From Earliella scabrosa (taxonomy: Eukaryota; Basidiomycota; Agaricomycetes; Polyporales; Polyporaceae): 64,000 bases of DNA. A program made the position numbers and the translations under genes. The stretch lies in contig JABYQQ010000010.1 of NCBI GenBank assembly GCA_022605405.1, positions 248,001-312,000 on the forward strand, written 5' to 3'. The first letter of the stretch is position 1. Every line of letters begins with the position of its first letter. Under the pieces are notes generated by a model. That model was not told the DNA's origin, did not search any database, and was given only the letters and a program-made list of their open reading frames with translations. Below are positions 1 through 8,673 of the stretch, piece by piece.

Positions 1-1113
1 GCAATCTACGGTCTTAAGCAGGCATCCCGTCAGTGGAACGTGAAAATCCACCAGTCGCTTATTAGCCTGGGATTCAAACGGACCTATTCCGATGCCGGGA
101 TCTATGTATATCGGCGACAAGGGGGGGATCACGTCACTATCGTCGTTCTTTATGTCGACGATCTACTTCTCCTCGGCAATCAGCCTGGCCACATACAGCA
201 CGTGAAGCGTTCGCTTTCTAAGCAGTACAAGATGACGGACTTGGGACCAGTTCAGCGTTTCCTTGGTCTTCGCATCACTCGTGACCGTGCTACGCGGATC
301 ATCGAGATCGACCAGGAAGAGTACATCCAGTCCGTTCTCGAGCGCTTTCACATGGCCGACTGTAAGCCGTCGCGTACCCCTCTCCCTGCTGGTGCTGTTC
401 TAGAGTCATCTGAGCACACCGCCACCGATGCGTCGCGTCAGCGCTATCAGAGCTTGATTGGCAGTCTTCTGTACGCCATGCTCGGTACGCGGCCCGACAT
501 AGCCTTTGCTGTCACGCGGCTTTCGAAGTTCAATGCCAATCCCTCAGACGCGCATCTTCACTATGCCAAGTATGTCCTCCGGTATCTTCAGGGTACTAAG
601 GCGTACCGGCTGCGCTACCAGGGAGCGTCTAATGACGGTCTGATTTCGTACTCCGATTCGGACTGGGCTGAAGACCGTGATGATCGGCATTCTACCTCTG
701 GCTTCATCTTTCTGATGGCAGGTGCTGCTATATCGTGGGCATCGAGGCGTCAGCCTACCATTTCGCTTTCCTCGACCGAAGCGGAGTATAAAGCGGCCTC
801 TGACACTTGTCGTCAATTGGTGTGGCTGAGGACGTTCGGTGAAGAACTCGGCGATGACATGTCTCGACCAACTCCCATGTGTCTTGACAATCAGGGGTCT
901 ATCTTCCTGTCCGTCAATCCCGTGATCGACCGCCGGACCAAGCACATCGAGGTTAGATACCACTTCATCCGAGAGCAGGTGGAGTTGGGATCGACCGAGA
1001 TCTTCTATGTAGCGACTGCGGATCAACTCGCCGACGCTCTGACTAAGAATGTGCCTTTGGCAATTCAGTCGAAGTTTGTCCAAGAGATTGGTCTTGCTTA
1101 TGTCACATCTTGA
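1..1113 (+). mobile_element. Ty1/copia retrotransposon polyprotein, 3' part (reverse transcriptase end and RNase H)
   Basis: The frame is open from base 1 to the TGA at 1111-1113, so the polyprotein enters from outside the window and only its C-terminal ~370 residues are seen. The reverse-transcriptase end is recognisable by AIYGLKQASRQW at the window edge and the catalytic YVDDLLLLG near residue 50. RNase H follows, with YSDSDWAEDRDDRHSTSG, SLSSTEAEYKAAS and RTKHIEVRYHFIRE, the order known from Ty1/copia elements. No stop or frameshift interrupts the visible part, so this copy may be young. It lies just upstream of a polypurine-like tract (1116-1124) and an LTR on the same strand, the expected 3' arrangement. 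Confidence 0.95.
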
Positions 1114-1115
1114 AC

Positions 1116-1124
1116 GAGTGGGAG
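1116..1124 (+). other. polypurine tract of the copia element
   Basis: The purine-rich GAGTGGGAG sits immediately before the TGTTGA that starts the LTR. This is the usual plus-strand priming site of copia elements. The call rests on position and composition. Confidence 0.7.
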
Positions 1125-1470
1125 TGTTGAACTTAGGGTTATCCAGCACTGTCCGGACCGATATGTCCCCATATGGACTTGTGGCTATGCGTTCACATGA
1201 CGCACAGCATGGGCTATGCTTCTTCGTTACTATATATAGATAACTCTGCATCTGTACGATAGTTCTTTCTTTCCGGACTTTACCTCTACGTACCAGTGCG
1301 TTCTACGATGTTCCGGATAGTTCCAGACCTTAAGTCTGACTCAGACTTGGTGCTCATCCTCGCGTCATACTGACTCATCCTCGCACCATAGCCTCGTATG
1401 CCTCTTACTCATCGTCTTGTGGCTAACATGTGACTGCTTTCTACGCTTACTCAGCTACCTTCCCTCTCTC

Positions 1471-1478
1471 TATATAAG
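1471..1478 (+). promoter_or_regulatory. TATA box of the LTR promoter
   Basis: TATATAAG lies in the middle of the LTR, after a pyrimidine-rich stretch, at the position expected for the U3 promoter. Transcription would start some 25-35 bases downstream, near 1505, where the duplicated block begins. Confidence 0.65.
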
Positions 1479-1503
1479 CAGCTCACATTTCGCCTCTGCT
1501 CTT

Positions 1504-1670
1504 CAGTCGTTCGCTCACTGACTGAAGAGTAAGTCTCTTACATACATATGCCTTCTACTTACTTACTGACTAAGTACTTGTAGTCTCTCTCTGTTCGACT
1601 TACAGGTACTTATCTATGCAATATAGTCGTTCGCTCACTGACTGAAGATCTCTCTCTGTTCGACTTACAG
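1504..1670 (+). repeat. duplicated blocks inside the LTR
   Basis: A 24-base block (AGTCGTTCGCTCACTGACTG followed by AAGA) occurs at 1505-1528 and again at 1625-1648. A second block, TCTCTCTCTGTTCGACTTAC plus AG, occurs at 1584-1605 and 1649-1670. The copies are identical, so the duplication is recent or maintained. Confidence 0.85.
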
Positions 1671-1780
1671 TCGGCTCCCAGCCTTCCAGGTCTGAAGTTC
1701 ATCACAACCAACGTTGGTGCTATATGTGCTTAGGGAACATGCACAAATGCAAACAGACTGGACGTTATGTCGCCATGATA

Positions 1781-2265
1781 TACAAATAAGCGCTTACTGG
1801 CAGGACATGTTGTTGGGATCATACTCCGCTAGGGATTAATTACTAAGCAACAGTCTAAGCATAGACTGCAACAGTGGCCACTAGTTATGATGGATACATA
1901 ATTTCATGGAACTTGGTGCACAGGATGCAGAGATATATGAGTAAGAGCAGTATTCATATAGAGTCGGAATTTAGCGCTGGGAGCCACCACGAGGATACCT
2001 GGGGATTTGTTCTGCACACAGTACACTTGGGATAGATTGCTAAGCCTAGTGCTATGCAGTATTCAGTTAAGTGCCTTACAATGTGTAGTTGACGAAGAAA
2101 TTGTGGAACTTGGTGCACAGGAGCCTCAGATATAAGAGTAGAAAGATGGATGTGTTTATGCGTGCAAATCGAAAATTAGCGCTGGTGGCCACCGGCAGCA
2201 CATCTTGTGATGTATTCTGAGAATACTGTACTTGAGATACGTTGCTAAACATGAGTGGATGTATC
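1781..2265 (+). repeat. diverged tandem repeats, two clear units and one degenerate unit
   Basis: Two units of about 195-205 bases begin at 1907 and 2104 with the shared TGGAACTTGGTGCACAGGA. Both continue with a TTAGCGCTGG block (near 1971 and 2176), a GTACACTTGGGATAGATTGC-like block and a GCTAAGC/GCTAAAC end. A weaker copy precedes them around 1781-1855 (AAGCGCTTACTGG, then ACTAAGCAA). No ORF is shared between units. They begin just beyond the LTR and look like a non-coding satellite or the remains of a repetitive element. Confidence 0.65.
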
Positions 2266-2401
2266 ATTTGAATGTTTATCTTAGAGCATGCCACTCTGGC
2301 AATTTGTGTGACACTCGGAGTAAAGCATCTCAAGTTATGTGAAGAACTTTGTACCCATTATGCTTTCGAGTTAATGATCAACTACAGGTAACAGCTCTTC
2401 G

Positions 2402-2830
2402 CTAATTTCGGATAGACTGACATTGTTCACAGCATTGTACCGCAATTGTGCTACAACATTCCCGGATCATTCTCCTCCAAGTCCTCTTCATCAGAAGAGA
2501 ATACCGCATACAATATTTGATCACCTTGCTGATGCAAGTCGTCCTCCCTCTCCGACGAGTATCCTCCTTCAACCCGATAGGTTTGAATGACCCTTTCTCT
2601 GGCCTGTGATTCAGCCCGGGCTGAGGCCTCAGGCAAGCGGAGTTCCGGTAGAAGATGGATGGGCTCAGCACGCACATCAGGAAAAACCTCCCAAGCAAAT
2701 TGATGACAAATGGCGTGAATATCTGAAATTTTCTGCATTTGATGCAAAGGCACAAATCGCAAAGGTCACCACTTTCAAAATCTCGAAATCCATGCAATTG
2801 CATAGATTGCAGCAGATTGGCACGCATTCT
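2402..2830 (-). pseudogene. decayed transposon-like coding fragment
   Basis: On the minus strand 2451-2762 reads as a protein-like stretch with MQKISDIHAI, a histidine/aromatic segment and an acidic C-terminal part (SSDEEDLEENDP). There is no clear start or splice context. A relative in the opposite orientation lies at about 4080-4180: on the plus strand it reads KCMKIVDIA followed by two stops, matching MQKISDIHA. I do not recognise the protein. Two decayed, oppositely oriented copies suggest a transposon remnant. It could also be an exon of an unknown host gene. Confidence 0.45.
2675..2760 (+). repeat. arm 1 of an imperfect inverted repeat
   Basis: CATCAGGAAAAACCTCCC near 2679 matches, in reverse complement, GGGAGGTTTTTCCTGATG near 4152-4169. 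Similarity continues at a lower level for about 70-80 bases inward. The two arms enclose the minisatellite at 2935-3730. Confidence 0.6.
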
Positions 2831-2934
2831 CTTTCATTGAATCCATTCATTTGCGACGCATACTTGACACACCACTGATGATGATAGGTCAACATGTCTA
2901 TTCAATTGACTACGTTACAATTGTCAATGACTAT

Positions 2935-3730
2935 CTACAGGAAAGAAGCGAGGGTACGAGCAGACGGACACAAACAGCAGCGAGCGGGCGGACAAGTACG
3001 GAGGGAGAGTACCAAACGTGTACAGAAGCGAGAGGGTGGACGGACGGATACGGACAGGAGCGAGGGGATGGACGGACAGATGCAGTCAATTACAAGGGGA
3101 CAGACCGACGGACACGGACAGGAGCGAAGGGGCGGGGAGACGAATGCGGACCAGAGCGAGGCGGGCAGATGGATGTGCACAGCAGACGGACAGACACGGA
3201 CAGGATCAAGGGGACCGGCGGACGTGTACAGAAGCGAGAGAGTGGCGGACGCGTACAGGAGTGGTGGAGGTGTACAGGAGCGAGAAGGCAGACGTACGGA
3301 TGCGGACAGGACCAAGGGAGCGGACAGAAGCAAGGGGGCAGGAGGACGCGGACAGGAGCAAGCGGGTCGACGAACCTGGAGATGGACGAGCGGGCGGACA
3401 TGGAGAGGAGGTAGGCGGATAGGCGGGTATGGACACGAGCAAGGGTGCGGATATGGACATGCCGGGTCGGAGGGCATGGGAAATAACCTGCATGGTACAG
3501 AGGTGAGTGTGAGGCAACGCTCGAGTGTCGGTGGACGTACCCTATGGTGCGGACAAAGGCGGGGCAGGAGGTGCATCAGTGCGGGCAGGTTCGACTCGCT
3601 CCATAGGGCACAGGCGGGTGGGCGTAGACACGAGCAAGTAGGAGAGCAAACGAGCTCGGGGGCAGGTAATGAACACGAGTGAACGAGCGGAGGTGGACAT
3701 GAGCAAGCAGGCGGACTTGAAGGGCGAACG
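2935..3730 (+). repeat. degenerate purine-rich minisatellite (ACGGACAGGAGCGAGG-like)
   Basis: Almost the whole stretch is built from variants of GGACGGACA, ACGGACAGGAGCGA and GTACAGAAGCGAGAG, with a rough 15-30 base periodicity and strong purine bias on the plus strand. The bias leaves long open frames on both strands, including one of 304 codons on the minus strand rich in Ser, Pro, Cys and Leu. These have no domain, and I treat them as composition artefacts. Confidence 0.85.
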
Positions 3731-3803
3731 AGTGCCCGGTGCGCGTGGAGACCAGTGCATAGGCGGGCACGGACAGGGTGGACTAACAGACAGGGCGAGA
3801 GAG

Positions 3804-5920
3804 CTAGGATGCGAACGGTGCTAGCAGACGAGATGGGGGAAGAGAACAAAGGTGAGGAAGACGGCAGACGTCAAGAGCGCAAGTGGTGACGTGTCTCATT
3901 TCAAACTCCGCCCGGACATTCCCTGACTGAGGCGCCCACTCGCAGCTACGAGCGCTGCACCAAACTCGGTGTCCATCAGGATACGAGTTGCTGCATACCA
4001 TGTGTAGAGTCTTAGGGAGACTCAAAACAAGTGTAGAGGCCGAATCATAAACGTTACTCAGTATATGAGAGCAATGTATGAAAAATGCACCCAAATTAAC
4101 ACAAAATGTATGAAGATTGTCGACATTGCATGAAATCCCACAAATTGACGCGGGAGGTTTTTCCTGATGCATACACGTTTCATGGATCTCGTGGGTGGCC
4201 AACACCTGTGTCAGTTCGGTATCTTGAGGATTCTGCTGTCTATATAGAGCAAAATGCTCTTTAATGAGCAGATAGACCTGCCAGAAAGAGTCTTGCGTGA
4301 TGACGGGTGATCCAATCTGTGTGAAGATGTCGCTGATGCGCTGCTGAAAGATGGGAGGAACGAGCTCGAAGATGGGATGATTGGGGGGGGCCCACTCCGC
4401 CTCGACAGTGTCAAGTAGAGCAGTTGGCACTCCGACCTAGTAGCGCAAAGTTGTGTGAGTCAGTCATAAAAGTAGTAGTCAAGTTCCAATCACTTACCTT
4501 GAAGTCTTCGACACCGTACTCATGGGGGTGTTGGGCGATGAGAACTGGGATACCATGGGGGAGAACCTTGTGCTTATTAGCCCGGCGGGGGCTGTTGTTG
4601 TACACCCCGCGCCAGGCGTCCAGCGATTCTTGAAGCCAAGGTATAGCTAACCACCGGAAGATAAGCCTACATAGCATGGATGCATGTTAGCATATCAGCA
4701 TATCGCACAAAGACAATTGAGGAAGAAACAGTAATGGTAGACTTCACATACGCCTCGAGGGGATCCGCAGGATTACTATACCACTCTTCATCCACGCCCA
4801 ACTGCAGTACATTTTCGAATCCGGGCTTCCATTGTCTTCCGAGGAGAGACCAGATGATCTCGGGCTTGATGTTCATACGCTTACGCATCCATCGGTGCTG
4901 AAGAGTCCCGCAGAGGGTAGGATCGAGTGTCTGTCGGATAAATGTGTGCGCATTTGCGATGCCAAAGTTTTCGCTCCCTGGATCGCTCTGAGTCAAGAGA
5001 GGGACAGCTTCGGAAACATCACGGTCAGGATCTATAGAGAGATATCTAGTGAAGCTGGAACGCACCTCCAGTCTCGCGGGCAACATCCAAATAGTACTTC
5101 GTGATCAGGCGAGGATTGGAGTTGTTCCACCAGATGCGAAGCCACTTGATCTCCCCACTCATCGGCTCAGTTGCGACATGCAACCAGAGTCCAAATCGTG
5201 GTCCCCACTTGTCATGCTGATCGAACGTCCAGATCTCATTCACCCCTGCGGTCCAGAAGCGATATCTCTTAAACTTGCGCTGTTTACGGGCCTGAACGGC
5301 TGCAGGCTCATGGCGATGGCACCATTCTGCTACAAGCTCTCTAGCAGCGGGTATAAGTGGCACATCTTTAGTACTATATTCTCAAAGGAAGTAGAATGAC
5401 AGCCTAAAACGCACCTTCGAGCATGGATGCCGTACTTTAAACGAAGCTGGACACGCAAGCCCTCGAAGCCTAAGGTGGGCTGTTGCGCCTTCAGCTCACA
5501 CATCTTTTGGTGGATGCTCTCGAGGGTGTGACCTTGCTGGCGTGTCTTCAGCAGTTGGAGCTCCTTTCGGATCCGCTTAACCGATGAATCGCTGGGAGTT
5601 ACAATAGACGTAAAGTCAGTGATGAGACTCCAAGTCGGAATTCTCAAGAGGGGCAATTCTTGCCATACATACCTTAGACCATATTGTGCCGAGTCAAAGT
5701 GCTGCATTGCCATGTTGGCGATCTTTGCATCAGAGAGACCCAGGGCATAGTAGTAGCGAATGCGTGGATGCAACAATCTCGCTGGTGCTACGAGCGGACG
5801 GACCACAAACGATCATGTCAGTACTGATTCAGGAATTGAGAGTATCTACCAGCACTAACGCAAAGGCTTGTGCTGATTCTTTCTCCGTGGTCGCGGCTCG
5901 GGACTGTCATCTTCTTGCAT
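3804..5920 (-). CDS. integrase core domain (DDE) protein, transposon-derived family of Agaricomycetes
   Basis: Seven exons give an unbroken 561-codon frame: 5920-5860, 5787-5673, 5591-5415, 5340-5066, 5007-4752, 4666-4498 and 4436-3804. All phases fit. The start MQEDDSPEPRPRRKNQ gives a short basic N-terminus, followed by a helix-turn-helix-like part (YYALGLSDAKIANMAMQ). The retroviral-type integrase fold shows a first Asp in NEIWTFDQHDKWG, a second in TQSDPGSENFGIANAHT and a Glu in NIKPEIIW, probably the D, D and E of the active site. A conserved tail follows (NNSPRRANKHKVLPHGIP). This family is common and lineage-expanded in mushroom fungi. Its exact role is unsettled; DNA strand transfer is inferred from the fold. 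After about residue 440 the frame enters repeat sequence, so the last ~120 residues are unlikely to be native. The upstream neighbour on the same strand is the 591-residue unknown protein. Confidence 0.85.
4080..4180 (-). repeat. arm 2 of the inverted repeat, overlapping the integrase 3' end
   Basis: This is the reverse-complement partner of the arm at 2675-2760. The integrase reading frame runs on into it, so the last part of that gene is composed of repeat sequence. Confidence 0.55.
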
Positions 5921-6199
5921 GTCTATCGAGAATCAGAAACAGCATGTTAGTTGAATGTCAGCCGCTCAGGAATAGATCAAGAGTATCGGTCCTATGCTGT
6001 ATACACACCTGAGCAAGAATAGATAGATCCTGAAAGACCTCAAAAGAAGCAGCAACAGAGGGAGGACCAACTCTGTAAATGAAGCAGATTGATGTGATGC
6101 GATGGAATCCCTCGTGGCAGGCGCATATTGACGCCCACTTCTACTAACTCTGAACGGATGGTTGCACAGGAGGATCAATTCGTCATTGTAATAGTACTA

Positions 6200-8564
6200 C
6201 TATAGAGTCAATCCAAGGCAGAGCTTTGCATCTGCGCTCTGTCTCCGACGCTTTGCCGGGTGAACCACCACTACTAACTCATCCCCATTCTGCGGACTCA
6301 GAGCAAGATCCTGCAGAACCTCGGCCTTTCGCTTTCTAGATGATGGAAAGTCCGGCGCTTGCCATCCACCTCGGCTGTGAGCCTTCGTGCTAGAGGCATG
6401 GCTCGCTCCAGCCTTGTGGCGGTTTTCCTTCTTCATCTGCGTTTTGGCCCGTTGTCGCTCGCGAAAGTGCGGATCAAGCACCGGGCTTTCATCACACACA
6501 ACGAGCCTGCGGTGATAGAACATGTTAGCACTACGATAGCTGTCAGATTAGAGAACCACTCACTGCCAATTTCGCCGGCCGTGAGGACCTGCTCGTGTGA
6601 TGCGTCGTCCCACAGCGCAGTATTCCAGAGGACCAACTGCGACAGAGCGAGACTGAACAATCTCAACAAACGTTCGAGCGTTGCGAACGCTAGTCGACGC
6701 CAGCTCAAAGTCCCCATGAACATCTCCACGTTTGGACGGCAGCGCCGGCAAGGGAGACACGATCGACCACACCCCCTTCTGCGACTTGATGGTACCGCAC
6801 AGATACAGCCTGGTCTCAATGCGCGCAGTTCGCATCTCCTGGACCGGCAGAAACTGTGCGTCTTCAGCATAAAACGAACTCTTGAGATGCGTTGCTCCTG
6901 AACGCCACCATGCTGCCAGAGATATCAGAAACGTCAACGACACATGTCAGTCTGACAAACACGCACCATTCTCGCAGTAGAGCGCGCAAAGTGGGCTATC
7001 CTCTGGTGAGACAAGCTCAGATGAGCGTCCCCAGACAAGATCCCCCAGATGGGGGAACTGCTGCAGAGCCGCCCGCAGATAGGTGGGCTCAAAGACGTCG
7101 TATAGGGCGAACTCATTTGCAGCATCGCCACGCATGCGCCCTGCTCGCCATGCCTTCTGGGTTTCCAGCTCATTGAGACGTGCCTGAATGTTCGAAAGGT
7201 GTGAGTTTTGGACGCCATGAACAACTGTAACGTACCTCGTATGCTTCGTACAGCGTCTTCATTCGCGCGGGCATGTATACATGCTGCTTGCCATGTAAAT
7301 ACAGCCAATGCGAAAACTGAAGACGGTGTTGCTCCGTCGGAGCGAGTACAAACCCAGAGAAGCAAGGCTCCAGTAGACCTCTAGTTAACGATAGATAGAT
7401 ACAAACACTGTGAACAACGCACTCATGCGCCCAGTATACGCGCAGACTTACCGAACTTCTCTGTGTGCACGATCAGCGATCGTCCACACCGCTGCGCAGA
7501 GACGCGCTACTCTAGACGGGGAAGAGAACACTTCCCCTTCCGTCAAAAATGGTGACAGGCCTGAGGAAATACATGGTGTCCCAGCAAAGAGATGATCAGC
7601 AAGTGCTCAGCAGTCACTCAGTCTCTGAAGACGTACCCGCAAGGAAAAACACCTCAGCAACGGTGTAGACACCGATGCCTCCAAAGATCCGCCCGTGACG
7701 ATGGCCTTGAGACTTCCTGGACGGAATCTCTCGAATTGTTGTTGTTGCTAGCTGCCGGCACTTGTGCCAGCCTTGTTTGTGGACGAGCTTGACGACTTCT
7801 GCAACCGCGCTAAGCCACGCAGCGTAGTCGCCGTATACGTCGAGATGCTGCACCGGTAATGGTTTGCCCGTGTTGAACCAGTGAGGCTGAAAGAGAAGAG
7901 AGAGACGAATACATCAGTTGAGACCCATATGTCAATAGAGGTCAAACTCACCGTAAAGATCAGATCGAGGGATAGAAATGCGAGAACATATTCATCGAAG
8001 TCGAGCGCAATACCAACACGAAAGCCGCGTTTCTAGACTCTCTATTTCAGAGCTGTCGCACATACCAAGCCATATGTATTGACTCACGTTGTCAATACAG
8101 CTCACTTGAGTGATCTCCTCATCCCACTGCGCACGCGTGTACACTTGCGCCATGGAATGAGTCAGAAGTTGAATCTGTAAACGGATAGAGTCAAACCATC
8201 AGCAGAATAACCCATAATCAATGTCAGGGATTACGCACCTGTAGGCTCACAATGCTCAAATTGAGAACGACTGTCCTAGCTCGAGCCCAGCCAAGCTCTG
8301 TAACGGAGCTTCGTTGTACTGGGGCCATGCGGGACGCTGCGCCTTTTGCGGGCCACGAATAATGGTGGACGTTGAGTGTAGGCGGTATACAAGGCCTTGC
8401 GCTGCTCGACTTGAGGGATCCTTTTGGCGTGCAAGCTTGATCTCCTTTTCAGTGGCGTCTGCCCAGATCGCCTGAAGTTTGAGGGATTTGGAGCCGCTTT
8501 GAACTGACTGAAGCCAGTGGAGTATAGTGAGAAAGCAGGCAATGACTTCGGTGTACTCAGGCAT
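6200..8564 (-). CDS. unknown protein, 591 residues, predicted nuclear (C-terminal basic signals)
   Basis: Ten exons join in perfect phase: 8564-8391, 8295-8239, 8174-8088, 8032-7952, 7886-7637, 7560-7452, 7380-7236, 7183-6967, 6912-6564 and 6506-6200. The first intron ends in an unusual CAGAG acceptor. I do not recognise the family. The N-terminal third is helical and rich in aromatic residues. The middle contains HWFNTGKPLPVQHLDVYGD and a long charged helix (ARLNELETQKAWRAGRMRG). The last ~90 residues look disordered and carry two nuclear-signal-like clusters, SSRKRKAEV and PAKRRRQ. No signal peptide or membrane segment is seen. The stop lies about 280 bases upstream of the integrase start on the same strand, so the two may be partners of one element. 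It could equally be an unrelated host orphan. Confidence 0.7.
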
Positions 8565-8599
8565 AGCAGATATAGGAGGAGACAGAGACCAAAACGACG

Positions 8600-8673
8600 A
8601 TGCGACGCGACGCGACGCGACACGCGTACGCGTGTAAACACGCGCGACGCGTCCCACGAAGGTCACGTGGGAC
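8600..8673. repeat. CGACG microsatellite with ACGCGT sites and a small palindrome
   Basis: A short GCGACGCGACGCGACGCGAC run is followed by ACGCGT at 8622, 8628 and 8647. GTCCCAC (8651-8657) pairs with GTGGGAC (8667-8673). ACGCGT is the MluI cell-cycle box bound by MBF in fungi. The block starts about 40 bases upstream of the ATG at 8564, so it could be promoter sequence of the unknown gene. Confidence 0.5.

Larger units (their letters stand above)
1125..1704 (+). mobile_element. 3' long terminal repeat of the copia element
   Basis: The LTR starts with TGTTGA right after the polypurine tract and contains a TATA box (1471-1478) about 350 bases in. The end is less certain: a TTCATCA at 1698-1704 is the best candidate for the terminal CA, but the 5' LTR is outside the window, so neither the end nor the target-site duplication can be confirmed. 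The segment after the TATA box carries two duplicated blocks, listed separately. Confidence 0.7.

Noticed and set aside
2935..3849. 304-codon minus-strand open frame rich in Ser, Pro, Cys and Leu
   Set aside because: It is the complement of the purine-rich minisatellite and exists only because of its composition. No domain, start context or splicing supports it.
6433..6870. 145-codon minus-strand frame inside the unknown 591-residue gene
   Set aside because: The competing frame fits a ten-exon model with all phases consistent; this one does not join to neighbouring exons.
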